Below are positions 36,087-46,485 of a stretch of 64,000 nucleotides of DNA, piece after piece. The stretch is from positions 3,224,001-3,288,000 of the forward strand of contig NZ_CP016210.1 in the NCBI RefSeq assembly GCF_001682385.1, given 5' to 3'. Numbering within the stretch: position 1 is the first letter of the stretch; the number at the start of each line of letters is the position of its first letter. The stretch is from Azoarcus olearius. Lineage in GTDB: Bacteria > Pseudomonadota > Gammaproteobacteria > Burkholderiales > Rhodocyclaceae. Position numbers and translations under genes: made by a program. Below the pieces are notes generated by a model, which did not search any database, was not told where the DNA came from, and saw only the letters and a program-made list of their open reading frames with translations.

Positions 36087-36148
36087 CCGGGATCACGGCG
36101 CGGCGCCCGTCGCGGGCGCTGCGCTCGCCCACCCCCGCCTGCATGGGG

Positions 36149-36154
36149 TAAAAT
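36149..36154 (+). promoter_or_regulatory. -10 box TAAAAT of dusB-fis
   Basis: TAAAAT followed by GCCGG, 29 bases before the dusB ATG. No clear -35 box was seen at 16-18 bases upstream. Confidence 0.55.
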
Positions 36155-36182
36155 GCCGGCCTTTTCCCGCCCGCGCCCTCCC

Positions 36183-37226
36183 ATGCAGTTTGCCGGATTC
36201 TCCTTGCGCAACAATCTCTTCGTCGCACCGATGGCCGGTGTGACGGATCGCCCTTTCCGCCAGTTGTGCAAGAAATTGGGCGCCGGCCTCGCGGTGTCGG
36301 AGATGGTCACCTCCAACTCGCTGCTGTACGGCAGCGCCAAGACGCAGCGGCGCGCCAACCACGACGGCGAGGTCGATCCGATCTCGGTGCAGATCGCCGG
36401 CGCCGACCCGGCGATGATGGCGGAGGCCGCGCGCCACAACGCCGACCGCGGCGCGCAGATCATCGACATCAACATGGGCTGCCCGGCCAAGAAGGTGTGC
36501 AACGTAATGGCCGGCTCGGCGCTGATGCAGGACGAGCCGCTGGTGGCGCGCATCCTCGAAGCCGTGGTCAAGGCGGTGCCGGATACCCCGGTCACGCTCA
36601 AGTTCCGCACCGGCTGGAACCGCCAGAACAAGAACGCCCCGATCATCGCCCGCATTGCCGAAGAGTCCGGCATCCAGGGCATCGCCATCCACGGCCGCAC
36701 CCGCGCCGACCAGTACATGGGCGATGCCGAATACGACACCATCGCGCTGGTGAAGACGCTGGTGAAGATCCCGGTGATCGCAAACGGCGACATCACCACG
36801 CCGCAGAAGGCCAAACATGTGCTCGACTACACCGGCGCTGACGGCGTGATGATCGGCCGCGCCGCCCAGGGCCGGCCGTGGATCTTCCGCGAGATCGAAC
36901 ATTTCCTCGCGACCGGCGAGGAACTGCCCCCGCCGCTGGTTTCCGACATCCACCAGGTGTGCCGTGAGCACCTCGCCGACCTCTACGCCTTTTACGGCGA
37001 AGACACCGGCGTGAAGGTCGCGCGCAAGCACATCTCCTGGTACACCAAGGGTCTGGTCGGCTCCGCCGCCTTCCGGCGCACGATGAACCAGCTGCCCGAC
37101 ATCCCCGCCCAGCTCGCTGCGGTAGACGAATTCTTCGGTCAGCTTGCCGAGGCGGACAGCCGTTTGAGTTATCAGACCGGCCAAGCCGATTTTGGCGACG
37201 AACAGCCTCAGGAACTTGCAGCATGA
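36183..37226 (+). CDS. dusB: tRNA-dihydrouridine synthase B
   Basis: A 347-residue FMN-dependent reductase that makes dihydrouridine in the D loop of tRNA. Motifs: FVAPMAGVTDRPFRQLCKKLG, INMGCPAKKVCN with the catalytic Cys, TLKFRTGWN, HGRTRADQY and GADGVMIGRAAQGRPWIF. The ATG at 36183 starts at the family N-terminus; an upstream in-frame ATG at 36153 overlaps the -10 box. The stop overlaps the fis start by 4 bases (ATGA), the classic dusB-fis operon. Confidence 0.96.
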   Translation: MQFAGFSLRNNLFVAPMAGVTDRPFRQLCKKLGAGLAVSEMVTSNSLLYGSAKTQRRANHDGEVDPISVQIAGADPAMMAEAARHNADRGAQIIDINMGCPAKKVCNVMAGSALMQDEPLVARILEAVVKAVPDTPVTLKFRTGWNRQNKNAPIIARIAEESGIQGIAIHGRTRADQYMGDAEYDTIALVKTLVKIPVIANGDITTPQKAKHVLDYTGADGVMIGRAAQGRPWIFREIEHFLATGEELPPPLVSDIHQVCREHLADLYAFYGEDTGVKVARKHISWYTKGLVGSAAFRRTMNQLPDIPAQLAAVDEFFGQLAEADSRLSYQTGQADFGDEQPQELAA

Positions 37227-37459
37227 GCCGCAGCAACGAGATCGCCGACTCCGTCTTCCGGACCCTCGACCAGTATTTCCGCGATCTCGACGGCGAGAAG
37301 CCGTCGGCGATCTACGACATGGTGATCCGCAATGTCGAGCGGCCGATGCTGGAGTTCGTGCTGCAGCAGGCCAAGGGTAACCAGACCGTGGCCGCCGACA
37401 TGCTCGGCATCAACCGCAACACCCTGCGCCGCAAGCTCACCGACTACGACCTGTTGTAA
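37223..37459 (+). CDS. fis: DNA-binding protein Fis
   Basis: A 78-residue nucleoid protein. The C-terminal helix-turn-helix ([22 protein letters not shown]) matches Fis almost completely, and the N-terminal part is shorter than the 98-residue E. coli protein, as usual in betaproteobacteria. It bends DNA and controls rRNA and many growth-phase genes. It is co-transcribed with dusB. Confidence 0.93.
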   Translation: MSRSNEIADSVFRTLDQYFRDLDGEKPSAIYDMVIRNVERPMLEFVLQQAKGNQTVAADMLGINRNTLRRKLTDYDLL

Positions 37460-37559
37460 GGCCGCGGCGCAGCGCGCCGCCTGTTTGCCCCGCGCCGGCC
37501 ACCGGGCCGCGCTGCAGTTTCCGCCTTTCCCCGCTTTCCACCTTGTGCAGCCTCTGAAG

Positions 37560-39143
37560 ATGAACGTCACCCAAGCCCTGATCAGTGTTTCCGACAAACG
37601 CGGCGTGCTCGACTTCGCCCGCGAACTCGCCGGCCTCGGCATCAAGCTGCTGTCGACCGGCGGCACCGCCGCCTTGCTGCGCGACGCCGGCCTGCCGGTC
37701 ACCGACGTGTCCGAGCACACCGGCTTCCCGGAAATGCTGGACGGCCGGGTGAAGACCCTGCACCCGAAGGTGCACGGCGGCATCCTTGCCCGCCGCGACC
37801 TCGCCGAGCACATGGACACCATCGCCGCCCACGACATCAGCCGCATCGATCTCGTGGTGGTGAACCTCTACCCCTTCCAGGCCACCGTGGCCCGCCCCGA
37901 CTGCACGCTGGAAGACGCGATCGAGAACATCGACATCGGCGGCCCCACCATGGTGCGCGCCGCGGCCAAGAACCACGGCACCGAAGCCGGCGGCGTCGGC
38001 ATCGTCACCGATCCGGAGGACTACGCCGGCATCGTCGCCGAGCTCAAGGCCAACGCCAACATGCTCAGCTACAAGACCCGCTTCGCGCTGGCGGTGAAGG
38101 CCTTCACCGACACCGCGCGCTACGACTCGGCGATCTCCAACCACCTCACCGCGCTGGTCACCAACGACGCCGGCGACGTCTCCAAGCAGGCCTATCCGGA
38201 GCGCTTCCAGCTCGCCTTCGACAAGGTGCAGAACCTGCGCTACGGCGAGAACCCGCACCAGAGCGCCGCGTTCTACAAGGAACCGGGCGCGGCCGAAGGC
38301 GGCATCGCCAGCTACACCCAACTGCAAGGCAAGGAACTGTCGTACAACAACATCGCCGACGCCGACGCGGCGTGGGAATGCGTGAAGGCCTTCGACACCG
38401 GCGCGTGCGTCATCGTCAAGCACGCCAACCCCTGTGGCGTCGCACTCGGCGCGACCCCGCTGGAAGCCTACAAGAAGGCCTTCTCCACCGACCCGACTTC
38501 CGCCTTCGGCGGCATCATCGCCTTCAATGGCGAAGTCGACCGCGCCGCGGCCGAAGCGGTGTCCGCCCAGTTCCTCGAAGTGCTGATCGCGCCCTCCTAC
38601 ACCGCCGACGCGCTGGAGCTGCTGCGCGCCAAGCAGAACGTGCGCGTGCTCACCTGCCCGCTCGGCAAGCCTTCCGGTGCGCTCGACTACAAGCGCGTCG
38701 GCGGCGGCCTGCTGGTGCAGAGCGCCGACGAGGCCCGCATCCAGCTCGCCGACCTCAAGGTCGTCACCAAGCGCGCGCCGTCCGACACCGAACTGCGAGA
38801 CATGCTGTTCGCCTGGCGCGTGGCCAAGTACGTCAAGTCCAACGCCATCGTCTATTGCAAGGACGGCATGACCATCGGCGTCGGCGCCGGCCAGATGAGC
38901 CGCGTGGACTCCGCCCGCATCGCCAAGATCAAGGCCGAGAACGCCGGCCTCGCCATCCCCGGCTGCGTGGTCGCGTCGGATGCCTTCTTCCCGTTCCGCG
39001 ACGGCCTCGACGTGCTCGCCCAGGCGGGCGCCACCGCGGTGATCCAGCCGGGCGGGTCGATGCGCGACGCCGAGGTGATCGCCGCCGCCGACGAGCAGAA
39101 CATCGCGATGGTCTTCACCGGCTTCCGCCACTTCCGCCACTGA
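37560..39143 (+). CDS. purH: Bifunctional AICAR transformylase/IMP cyclohydrolase
   Basis: A 527-residue enzyme for the last two steps of IMP synthesis. The N-terminal IMP cyclohydrolase domain has [18 protein letters not shown] and [12 protein letters not shown]. The C-terminal transformylase domain has [25 protein letters not shown] and [14 protein letters not shown]. It ends in FTGFRHFRH, as usual. The ATG at 37560 is 100 bases after fis. purD follows after 13 bases, so the two purine genes form an operon. Confidence 0.97.
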   Translation: MNVTQALISVSDKRGVLDFARELAGLGIKLLSTGGTAALLRDAGLPVTDVSEHTGFPEMLDGRVKTLHPKVHGGILARRDLAEHMDTIAAHDISRIDLVVVNLYPFQATVARPDCTLEDAIENIDIGGPTMVRAAAKNHGTEAGGVGIVTDPEDYAGIVAELKANANMLSYKTRFALAVKAFTDTARYDSAISNHLTALVTNDAGDVSKQAYPERFQLAFDKVQNLRYGENPHQSAAFYKEPGAAEGGIASYTQLQGKELSYNNIADADAAWECVKAFDTGACVIVKHANPCGVALGATPLEAYKKAFSTDPTSAFGGIIAFNGEVDRAAAEAVSAQFLEVLIAPSYTADALELLRAKQNVRVLTCPLGKPSGALDYKRVGGGLLVQSADEARIQLADLKVVTKRAPSDTELRDMLFAWRVAKYVKSNAIVYCKDGMTIGVGAGQMSRVDSARIAKIKAENAGLAIPGCVVASDAFFPFRDGLDVLAQAGATAVIQPGGSMRDAEVIAAADEQNIAMVFTGFRHFRH

Positions 39144-39156
39144 TCGGAGTCCGCAC

Positions 39157-40434
39157 ATGAAAGTCCTCGTCATCGGCTCGGGCGGACGCGAACACGCGCT
39201 GGCCTGGAAGCTCGCGCAGTCTCCGCGTGTGACCCGCGTGCTGGTCGCTCCGGGCAACCCCGGCACCGCGCGCGAACCCAAGCTCCAGAACGTGCCCGTC
39301 ACTGCGATCGATGCGCTGGTGACGCTCGCCCGCGACGAGCAGGTCGGCTTCACCGTCGTCGGGCCGGAAGCCCCGCTCGCGGCCGGCGTGGTCGATGCCT
39401 TCCGCGCCGCCGGCCTGCCGATCTTCGGGCCGACGAAGAACGCCGCCCAGCTCGAAAGCTCCAAGGACTTCGCCAAGCGCTTCCTGGTCCGCCACAACAT
39501 CCCTACGGCCAAGTACCAGACCTTCTCCGACGCCGCCGAAGCCCACGCCTACATCGAAGCCGAGGGCGCGCCGATCGTGATCAAGGCCGACGGCCTGGCT
39601 GCCGGCAAGGGCGTGGTGGTGGCGATGACGCTGGACGAAGCCCACGGCGCGATCGACATGATGCTGCTCGACAACAAGATGGGGGACGCGGGCGCTCGCG
39701 TCGTCATCGAGGAGTTCATGCAGGGCGAGGAGGCGAGCTTCATCGTCATGGCCGATGGCAAGCATGCGCTGCCACTGGCCACCAGCCAGGACCACAAACG
39801 CCTGCTCGACGGCGACGCCGGCCCCAACACCGGCGGCATGGGCGCCTATTCGCCCGCGCCGGTGGTCACGCCGGAGGTCCACGCGCGGGTGATGCGCGAG
39901 ATCATCCAGCCGACGCTCGCCGGCATGGCCGCCGACGGCCTGCCCTACACCGGCTTCCTGTACGCCGGGCTGATGATCGACGACGCCGGCAAGCCGCGCG
40001 TGGTCGAATTCAACTGCCGCATGGGCGACCCCGAAACCCAGCCGATCATGATGCGGCTCAAGACCGACCTCGCCGACCTGGTGGAAGCCGCCATCGCCGG
40101 CAAGCTCGACCAGGCCGAAACCGAGTGGGACCGCCGCATCGCGCTCGGCGTGGTGCTCGCCGCCGGCGGCTATCCCGACAGCCCGAAGAAGGGCGACGCC
40201 ATCAGCGGTCTGCCTGCGGCAGCGCTGGATGACGCGCATGTCTTCCATGCCGGCACCGCCGAGCAGGACGGCGCCATCGTCACGGCCGGTGGGCGCGTGC
40301 TGTGCGTGACCGCGCTCGGCGACAACGTCAAGGCGGCGCAGAAGCGTGCCTACGAACTCGCCGACGCGATCCAGTTCGAAGGCCGCCAGTTCCGCCGCGA
40401 CATCGGCCACCGCGCCGTCGCCCGCAAGAGCTGA
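39157..40434 (+). CDS. purD: Phosphoribosylamine-glycine ligase
   Basis: A 425-residue ATP-grasp enzyme that joins glycine to phosphoribosylamine. Motifs: [21 protein letters not shown] at the start, [15 protein letters not shown] and [22 protein letters not shown] in the ATP-grasp domain, and [13 protein letters not shown]. It follows purH by 13 bases and precedes hemF by 6 bases. Confidence 0.97.
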   Translation: MKVLVIGSGGREHALAWKLAQSPRVTRVLVAPGNPGTAREPKLQNVPVTAIDALVTLARDEQVGFTVVGPEAPLAAGVVDAFRAAGLPIFGPTKNAAQLESSKDFAKRFLVRHNIPTAKYQTFSDAAEAHAYIEAEGAPIVIKADGLAAGKGVVVAMTLDEAHGAIDMMLLDNKMGDAGARVVIEEFMQGEEASFIVMADGKHALPLATSQDHKRLLDGDAGPNTGGMGAYSPAPVVTPEVHARVMREIIQPTLAGMAADGLPYTGFLYAGLMIDDAGKPRVVEFNCRMGDPETQPIMMRLKTDLADLVEAAIAGKLDQAETEWDRRIALGVVLAAGGYPDSPKKGDAISGLPAAALDDAHVFHAGTAEQDGAIVTAGGRVLCVTALGDNVKAAQKRAYELADAIQFEGRQFRRDIGHRAVARKS

Positions 40435-40440
40435 TCCGCC

Positions 40441-41355
40441 ATGGTCGTCGATCTCACCGCCATCAAGCAGTATTTCACCGGCCTGCAGGGCCGCATCGTC
40501 GCCGGGCTCGAAGCCTTCGACGGCCAGACCTTCCGCAGCGACGGCTGGGAGCGCCCGGGCGGTGGCGGCGGCCTGACCCGTGTGATCGAGGAAGGCAACT
40601 TCTTCGAGCGCGGCGGGGTGAATTTTTCGCACGTGATGGGCGACGGCCTGCCGGCGTCGGCCAGCGCGCACCGGCCCGAACTCGCGGGGCGCCGCTTCGA
40701 GGCGATGGGCGTGTCGCTCGTATTGCATCCGCGCAACCCCTACTGCCCCACCGTGCACATGAACGTGCGCTGCTTCGTCGCGCTCGCCGACGGCAAGCCG
40801 CCGGTGTGGTGGTTCGGTGGCGGCATGGATCTGACACCCTATTACGGCTTCGAAGACGACGTTCGCCACTTCCACGCCACCTGCAAGGAAGCGGTGCTGC
40901 CCTTCGGCGGCGAAGCCGAGTACCAGCGCTACAAGGCCTGGTGCGACCGCTACTTCTTCCTCAAGCACCGCAATGAGCCGCGCGGCGTTGGCGGACTGTT
41001 CTTCGACGATCTCGGCGCCGACGGCGAAACCGATTTCGACACCGCCTTCGGCCTCACCCGCTCGGTCGGCAACGCCTTCCTCGACGCCTACATCCCCATC
41101 GTCGAACGCCGTCGCGACTACGGCTACGGCGAGCGCGAACGCGACTTCCAGGCCTACCGGCGCGGCCGCTACGTCGAGTTCAACCTGGTGTTCGACCGCG
41201 GCACCCTGTTCGGCCTGCAATCGGGCGGGCGTACCGAGTCCATCCTGATGTCGATGCCGCCCATCGTGAAGTGGCGCTACGACTGGCAGCCCGAGCCGGG
41301 CTCCGCCGAAGCAGCGCTGTACGAACAATTCCTCGTCCCGCGCGACTGGGCCTGA
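40441..41355 (+). CDS. hemF: Oxygen-dependent coproporphyrinogen III oxidase
   Basis: A 304-residue aerobic haem-synthesis enzyme that decarboxylates two propionates of coproporphyrinogen III. Motifs: [39 protein letters not shown] and [27 protein letters not shown], all strongly conserved in HemF. It is the third gene after purH and purD, with only 6 bases before it, so haem and purine synthesis share a transcript here. Confidence 0.97.
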   Translation: MVVDLTAIKQYFTGLQGRIVAGLEAFDGQTFRSDGWERPGGGGGLTRVIEEGNFFERGGVNFSHVMGDGLPASASAHRPELAGRRFEAMGVSLVLHPRNPYCPTVHMNVRCFVALADGKPPVWWFGGGMDLTPYYGFEDDVRHFHATCKEAVLPFGGEAEYQRYKAWCDRYFFLKHRNEPRGVGGLFFDDLGADGETDFDTAFGLTRSVGNAFLDAYIPIVERRRDYGYGERERDFQAYRRGRYVEFNLVFDRGTLFGLQSGGRTESILMSMPPIVKWRYDWQPEPGSAEAALYEQFLVPRDWA

Positions 41356-41431
41356 CTCGACCGCCCGCAAGCACGGGCATCAAATAGAAGCGTTTGCTAA
41401 CATGGCGGCCCGCCCCTCGCCGCCACGCCGC

Positions 41432-43162
41432 ATGTCCGCGCCTGTCGAACGCCTGTTCCCCTTTCTCGCCTGGCCGAAGCGGTGGAGCGCCGCCAGCGTG
41501 CGCGGTGACGTGATCGCCGGCATCACCGTGGCGCTGGTCATGGTGCCGCAGTCGCTGGCCTACGCCCAGCTCGGCTCGCTTCCGCCCCATGTCGGTCTCT
41601 ATGCGGCGCTGCTGCCCGCGGTGGTGGGCGCCTTGTTCGGCTCCTGCGGCCAACTCTCCACCGGACCGGTCGCGCTGACCTCCCTGCTCACCGGCGCCAG
41701 CCTGTTGCCACTGGCCTCGCCCGACAGCCCGCGCTTTCTGGCGCTCGCCGTACTGCTGGCGCTGATGTCGGGCCTCATCCAGCTCGCGCTCGGCGCACTG
41801 CGCCTGGGCTGGCTGCTCAACCTGCTGTCGCATCCCGTGCTGATGGGCTTTCTCAACGCCGCGGCACTGGTGATCTGCCTGTCACAGCTACCGCCGCTGC
41901 TCGGTCTGTCACTCCCGCAAAGCGGGCGCTTCCTCGCCGACATCGCCGCCGCCTTCAGCCCGCCACATCTGCCCCAACTTGCGCCCGCGCTGTTCGGCAT
42001 CGGCGCGCTGGCCGCCCTGCTGGTGCTGCGCCGCGCGGCGCCCCGCCTGCCTGGCGTGCTCGTCGTCGTCGCCGCCGCCACGGCCCTGTCGGCATGGAGC
42101 GGCTTTGCCGCCAGCGGGGGGCCGGTCGTCGGGGCAGTGCCGAGCGGACTGCCGGCTTTCGCGCTGCCTTCGTTCGACTTTCCCGCCATCGTGACGCTGC
42201 TGCCGACGGCCTTTGTCATCGCGCTCGTCAGCTTCATGGAAGCCGCATCGAGCGCGAAGGTCATCGCCGGCCGCACACGGCAAGCATGGGACCAGAACCA
42301 GGAACTGATCGGCCAGGGCCTGGCCAAGCTGGCCGCAGCCTTCACCGGCGGCCTGCCGGTCAGTTCTTCGTTCTCGCGCGCTGCGCTCAACTACGCCGCC
42401 GGCGCGCGCAGCGGGCTGTCGTCGCTGGTGTCTGCCGCCGTGGTGCTGCTGACGCTGCTCTACCTCACGCCCCTGCTGTGGCACCTGCCCAAGCCGGCCC
42501 TCGCCGCGGTGATCCTGCTCGCGGTCGCCAACCTGCTCGACTTCGGCGCCCTGCGCCGGGCGTGGCGCACGCAGCGGGATGACGGACTCGCCGGCCTGAT
42601 CACCTTCTTCGCCACCCTCGCCTTCGCCCCCAACATCCAGAACGGCATCCTCACCGGACTGCTGCTGTCGCTGGCGCTGATGGTGTATCGCAGCATGAGT
42701 CCGCGCGTGGCCCTGCTCGGCCTGCACCCGGACGGCACCTATCGGGACCTCGAACGCTTCGGCCTCTCGCACCCGCATCCCCAGCTTGTGATCCTGCGCT
42801 TCGACAGTCCGCTCACCTTCGTCACCGCCGCCACCTTTGAGGACGCGATGCTGCGCGCCGCGCGTGCACAGCCGGATGTGCGCGCGGTGGTAGTCTCGGC
42901 AGCCGGCATCAACGCGATCGACGCCACCGGTCTTCACGTGCTGGGCGGGCTGCTGGATCGCTTCGGCGCCCAACTGCAGCAGATCGCGTTCTGCGGATTG
43001 AAGAAGCAGGTGCTGGACACCATGCAGCGCGATCCGCTGTGGCCCGCGCTTGCGCCGCATGCCGGCTACCGCACCGAGCAGCAGGCCATCGACGCGCTGC
43101 TGCCCTCGCTTGCGGCGCCCACGCGCGGCAGTAGCGGCCCCGCCTCCGCGCCCAGCGCTTGA
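41432..43162 (+). CDS. SulP family anion transporter with STAS domain
   Basis: A 576-residue protein. The SulP transporter domain (residues 10-400) shows about ten to twelve helices, with the entry motif [22 protein letters not shown] and [21 protein letters not shown]. The C-terminal STAS domain covers about residues 440-560. Family members carry sulfate, bicarbonate or dicarboxylates; the substrate cannot be assigned. ATG at 41432 was preferred to 41402, which overlaps a TAACAT -10-like box. It separates hemF from the ribosomal operon. Confidence 0.9.
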   Translation: MSAPVERLFPFLAWPKRWSAASVRGDVIAGITVALVMVPQSLAYAQLGSLPPHVGLYAALLPAVVGALFGSCGQLSTGPVALTSLLTGASLLPLASPDSPRFLALAVLLALMSGLIQLALGALRLGWLLNLLSHPVLMGFLNAAALVICLSQLPPLLGLSLPQSGRFLADIAAAFSPPHLPQLAPALFGIGALAALLVLRRAAPRLPGVLVVVAAATALSAWSGFAASGGPVVGAVPSGLPAFALPSFDFPAIVTLLPTAFVIALVSFMEAASSAKVIAGRTRQAWDQNQELIGQGLAKLAAAFTGGLPVSSSFSRAALNYAAGARSGLSSLVSAAVVLLTLLYLTPLLWHLPKPALAAVILLAVANLLDFGALRRAWRTQRDDGLAGLITFFATLAFAPNIQNGILTGLLLSLALMVYRSMSPRVALLGLHPDGTYRDLERFGLSHPHPQLVILRFDSPLTFVTAATFEDAMLRAARAQPDVRAVVVSAAGINAIDATGLHVLGGLLDRFGAQLQQIAFCGLKKQVLDTMQRDPLWPALAPHAGYRTEQQAIDALLPSLAAPTRGSSGPASAPSA

Positions 43163-43176
43163 CACGCGCCCGTGGC

Positions 43177-43205
43177 TTGTGACGTCGGGGTTTTTGGCTT
43201 ATCAT
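43177..43205 (+). promoter_or_regulatory. Promoter of rpsP operon
   Basis: -35 TTGTGA (43177-43182), 17 bases, -10 TATCAT (43200-43205), with a T-rich spacer. It lies 39 bases before the rpsP start, a sensible 5' leader for a ribosomal operon. Confidence 0.7.
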
Positions 43206-43244
43206 GCACGGCTTTTCGCATCTACCGAATACAGGACACACAGA

Positions 43245-43496
43245 ATGGTCGTCATTCGCCTTGCCCGTGGCGGCGCCAAAAAGCGCCCGTTCTTCAACAT
43301 CGTTGCCGCCGATTCCCGCAATCGTCGTGACGGCCGCTTCATCGAGCGCGTCGGCTACTACAACCCCGTCGCCTCTGGCGCCGAAAAGGGCCTCGTGGTG
43401 AACACCGAGCGTCTGGCTTACTGGGAACAGAACGGCGCCCAGCTGTCGCCCACCGTGGCCCGTCTGGTCAAGCAGGCCGCCAAGGCCGCTGCCTGA
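43245..43496 (+). CDS. rpsP: 30S ribosomal protein S16
   Basis: An 83-residue protein beginning [20 protein letters not shown]. It matches S16 over its whole length ([35 protein letters not shown]). It is the first gene of the rpsP-rimM-trmD-rplS operon, with its own promoter at 43177-43205. Confidence 0.98.
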   Translation: MVVIRLARGGAKKRPFFNIVAADSRNRRDGRFIERVGYYNPVASGAEKGLVVNTERLAYWEQNGAQLSPTVARLVKQAAKAAA

Positions 43497-43515
43497 TCCC
43501 GACGGATCATCGCCA

Positions 43516-44022
43516 ATGATGGTACTGGGGCGCATCGTCGCCCCTTTTGGCGTTCAGGGCTGGCTCAAGATCCACCCCTTCGGTGACGACCCCGCCGCCT
43601 GGCGCAAGATGACGCACTGGTGGCTGGCAGAAGATCCGGACGGCCCCGAGAGCGCCTGGGTTCAGTACAAGCTGGCAAGTTGCCGGCCGCATGGAAAAGG
43701 TCTGGTGGCGCTGCTCGAAGGCGTTCCCGACCGCAACGCCGCCGAAGCGATCGAAGGCCGCTACGTGGGCGCGCCGCGCGATGCGATGCCCGCCCCCGAG
43801 AAGGACGAGTACTACTGGGGCGACCTGGTCGGGCTCGATGTCGTGAACGAGACGGACGAAACCCTGGGTCGCGTCAGCGGCCTGATTTCCACCGGCGCAC
43901 ACGATGTACTGCAGGTCGAAGACGGCGAGACGGAGCGGCTCATTCCCTTCGTGGCGGCCTATGTACTTGATGTAGACCTCGCGGCCCGGCGCATCCGGGT
44001 GGCGTGGCAGAAAGACTGGTGA
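43516..44022 (+). CDS. rimM: 16S rRNA processing factor RimM
   Basis: A 168-residue assembly factor for the 30S head. The N-terminal RimM domain ([22 protein letters not shown]) is followed by a PRC-barrel ([16 protein letters not shown] and [20 protein letters not shown]). The usual order after rpsP supports the call. Its stop overlaps the trmD start by 4 bases. Confidence 0.95.
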   Translation: MMVLGRIVAPFGVQGWLKIHPFGDDPAAWRKMTHWWLAEDPDGPESAWVQYKLASCRPHGKGLVALLEGVPDRNAAEAIEGRYVGAPRDAMPAPEKDEYYWGDLVGLDVVNETDETLGRVSGLISTGAHDVLQVEDGETERLIPFVAAYVLDVDLAARRIRVAWQKDW

Positions 44023-44816
44023 CCGCAACAACCGGCGGAAAACGCCGCTTCGACGTGGTGACGCTGTTTCCGGAGATGTTCGCCGCGCTCACCGCAAGCG
44101 GCATCACCCGGCGCGCGCGCGATCGTGGCTTGTACGACATCGGTTTCCACAACCCGCGCGACTTTGCCACCGATGCGCACCGCACGGTCGATGACCGGCC
44201 CTACGGCGGCGGTCCCGGCATGGTCATGCTGGCCGAACCGCTGGAGAAATCCATCGGCCAGGCGCGCGCGGCACAGCAGGCGGCACTGGGCACGAGCGGC
44301 CCGGTGATCTACCTGTCGCCGCAGGGCCGTACGCTGGATCACGGCCGGGTGCAGGAACTTGCCGCCGCGCCAGGAATGATCCTGCTGTGCGGCCGCTACG
44401 AAGGCATCGACCAGCGGCTGATAGACCGCTGCGTGGATGAGGAAATCTCGCTCGGCGACTTCGTCCTCTCCGGCGGCGAACTGCCGGCGATGGTGTTGCT
44501 CGACGCAGTGATCCGGCAACTGCCGGGGGCCTTGAATGATGCCGATTCGGCGGTGGAGGATTCCTTCGTCGACGGCCTGCTGGATTGCCAGCACTACACC
44601 CGCCCTGAGATTTACGAGGGCGAACGGGTGCCGGAAGTCCTGCTCTCGGGCAACCATGCGCTGATCCGGCGCTGGCGCCTGAAGCAGGCGCTGGGGCGTA
44701 CCGCGCTGCGCCGCCCCGATCTGCTCGCCGCGCGTCGGCTGAGCAAGGAAGAATTGAACCTGCTTGAGGAATTCAAGCGGGAACAAGCTGGAGCCGAGGA
44801 TGGCAACACCGTCTGA
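44019..44816 (+). CDS. trmD: tRNA (guanine37-N1)-methyltransferase
   Basis: A 265-residue SPOUT methyltransferase that makes m1G37, preventing frameshifts. Motifs: [38 protein letters not shown] and [20 protein letters not shown]. The GTG at 44019 overlaps the rimM TGA (GTGA) and was preferred to an upstream GTG at 44004 that lies further inside rimM. It is followed by rplS. Confidence 0.95.
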   Translation: MTATTGGKRRFDVVTLFPEMFAALTASGITRRARDRGLYDIGFHNPRDFATDAHRTVDDRPYGGGPGMVMLAEPLEKSIGQARAAQQAALGTSGPVIYLSPQGRTLDHGRVQELAAAPGMILLCGRYEGIDQRLIDRCVDEEISLGDFVLSGGELPAMVLLDAVIRQLPGALNDADSAVEDSFVDGLLDCQHYTRPEIYEGERVPEVLLSGNHALIRRWRLKQALGRTALRRPDLLAARRLSKEELNLLEEFKREQAGAEDGNTV

Positions 44817-44901
44817 ACGCTCGATCACAAACCGCGTGCATCAGGTGGCGACCTGCTCTGCCGCAAGGCCAAGTGCCATTGACCATACTGGAGTCAACGA
44901 A

Positions 44902-45288
44902 ATGAACCTGATTCAGCTGCTCGAACAGGAAGAAATCGCCCGCCTGACCGCTGGCAAGACCATCCCCGCGTTCGCCCCCGGCGACACCGTGGTGGTGCAG
45001 GTCAAGGTCAAGGAAGGCAACCGCGAACGTCTGCAGGCGTACGAAGGCGTCGTGATCGCGAAGCGTAACCGCGGTCTTAACTCGTCCTTCATCGTCCGCA
45101 AGATCTCCTCGGGCGAAGGCGTGGAGCGTACGTTCCAGACCTACTCGCCGCTGGTCGCGACGATCGAAGTCAAGCGTCGCGGCGATGTCCGTCGCGCCAA
45201 GCTGTACTACCTGCGCCAGCGCTCGGGCAAGTCGGCTCGCATCAAGGAAAAGCTGGACTACAAGTCGGCCGCCGGCAAGAAGGCGTAA
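44902..45288 (+). CDS. rplS: 50S ribosomal protein L19
   Basis: A 128-residue protein. It matches L19 from [16 protein letters not shown] through [20 protein letters not shown] to [27 protein letters not shown] lies before the ATG. It is the last gene of the operon and is followed by a textbook terminator. Confidence 0.98.
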   Translation: MNLIQLLEQEEIARLTAGKTIPAFAPGDTVVVQVKVKEGNRERLQAYEGVVIAKRNRGLNSSFIVRKISSGEGVERTFQTYSPLVATIEVKRRGDVRRAKLYYLRQRSGKSARIKEKLDYKSAAGKKA

Positions 45289-45315
45289 GACTGGCGCTCC
45301 GGCGCAAGCAGAACG

Positions 45316-45341
45316 AAACGGGCCCGCAAGGGCCCGTTTTT
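45316..45341 (+). terminator. Intrinsic terminator of the rpsP operon
   Basis: AAACGGGCCC (45316-45325), GCAA tetraloop, GGGCCCGTTT (45330-45339), then TT. A near-perfect 10-base stem with a T run, 27 bases after the rplS stop. The A/T symmetry lets it act in both directions. Confidence 0.92.
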
Positions 45342-45408
45342 CATTCCACCTCGGCGCACCGGCGCCGACATCGGCGGGCGCCGGCCTCGCAGCTGCGGCG
45401 AACGCGCG

Positions 45409-46485
45409 TCAGCGGCGCTCCACCGAGTAGAGCATGACCGCGGCGGTTGCGAGGAAGACCAGGCTGGGCGTCAGCGCGGCGAGCACCGGCGGCCACGCAT
45501 TGATCACCCCGAGATTGGACGCCAGCCCGTTGAGCAGGTGAAAACCGATGCCGAGCATCACACCGAGGAACACCTTGACGCTGACGCCGCCCATGCGGTC
45601 GTGGGTAAAGGCGAACGGCAAGGCCAGCGCCAGCATCACCAGCACCGCAAAGGGATACACCAGCTTCTTCCACAGCGCGATTTCGTAGCGGTCGGCGTTC
45701 TGCCGGTTCTCCCGCAGGTGGCGCACATAGGCCCACAGGTTGGCGACGGACATGCGCTCCGGCACCACCATCAGCACGCTCAGCACTTCGGGCGTGAGTT
45801 CCGAGCGCCAGATGATGCTGTCTTCGTGCTCCAGCACGGTGCGCTCGTCGGTAAAGCGGGTGCGCTGGATTCCGTTCAGGCGCCACTGCCCTTCACCGTC
45901 ATACACCCCGGTGGCCGCCTCGCTGATCGACTCCAGGCCGTAATGCTCGTTGAAGGCATAGATGCGGACGTGCTCCATCGAGCGGTCGGGCCGCAGCGTG
46001 CGCACGTTGATCACCTGCGCGCCGTCCTTGACCCACAAGCCGGAACGCAACTGCTGCGACACCGCCGAGTTCGTCGCCACCAACCGCCACTGCTGCGCGG
46101 CGCTTTCGGCCGGCGGCGCGATGTATTCACCGAACACGAAAGTCAGCACGACGAACACGCTGCCGATGAGGCCGAGGATGCGCAGCATGCGCCAGGTCGA
46201 CAACCCGGAGGCACGCATCACGGTGATCTCCGAATGTCGCGCCAGCGTCGTCAGGGCGTACAGCGAACCGATCAGCACCGCGATCGGCAACAGCTCATAG
46301 ACGCGCCCCGGCACGATCATCGCCACGTAGATGACCGCCTGGTACAACTGGTAGCCGTCCTTGCCGACGCTGTCGAGTTCGTTGATGAAGTCGAAGAACG
46401 CGAACAGCCCGAGGAAGGCGACCAGCACCGTTGCCGTGGCGCCGAAGATTTCCTTGGCGAGGTAACGCGACAGGATCTTGCTCAT
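45409..46485 (-). CDS. lptG: LPS export ABC permease LptG
   Basis: A 358-residue inner-membrane subunit of the LptB2FG transporter that extracts lipopolysaccharide. It has about six helices: an N-terminal pair around YLAKEIFGATATVLVAFLGLFAFFDF, a periplasmic jellyroll domain (residues 105-270) and a C-terminal trio (KLVYPFAVLVMLALALPFAF). VMRASGLSTWRMLR is the cytosolic coupling loop. Its start overlaps the lptF stop by 4 bases. Confidence 0.95.
   Translation of the reverse strand: MSKILSRYLAKEIFGATATVLVAFLGLFAFFDFINELDSVGKDGYQLYQAVIYVAMIVPGRVYELLPIAVLIGSLYALTTLARHSEITVMRASGLSTWRMLRILGLIGSVFVVLTFVFGEYIAPPAESAAQQWRLVATNSAVSQQLRSGLWVKDGAQVINVRTLRPDRSMEHVRIYAFNEHYGLESISEAATGVYDGEGQWRLNGIQRTRFTDERTVLEHEDSIIWRSELTPEVLSVLMVVPERMSVANLWAYVRHLRENRQNADRYEIALWKKLVYPFAVLVMLALALPFAFTHDRMGGVSVKVFLGVMLGIGFHLLNGLASNLGVINAWPPVLAALTPSLVFLATAAVMLYSVERR

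Noticed and set aside
41402-41431. ATG at 41402 as start of the SulP transporter
   Set aside because: It overlaps a TAACAT -10-like box, so it would need a leaderless message. ATG at 41432 begins the conserved region.
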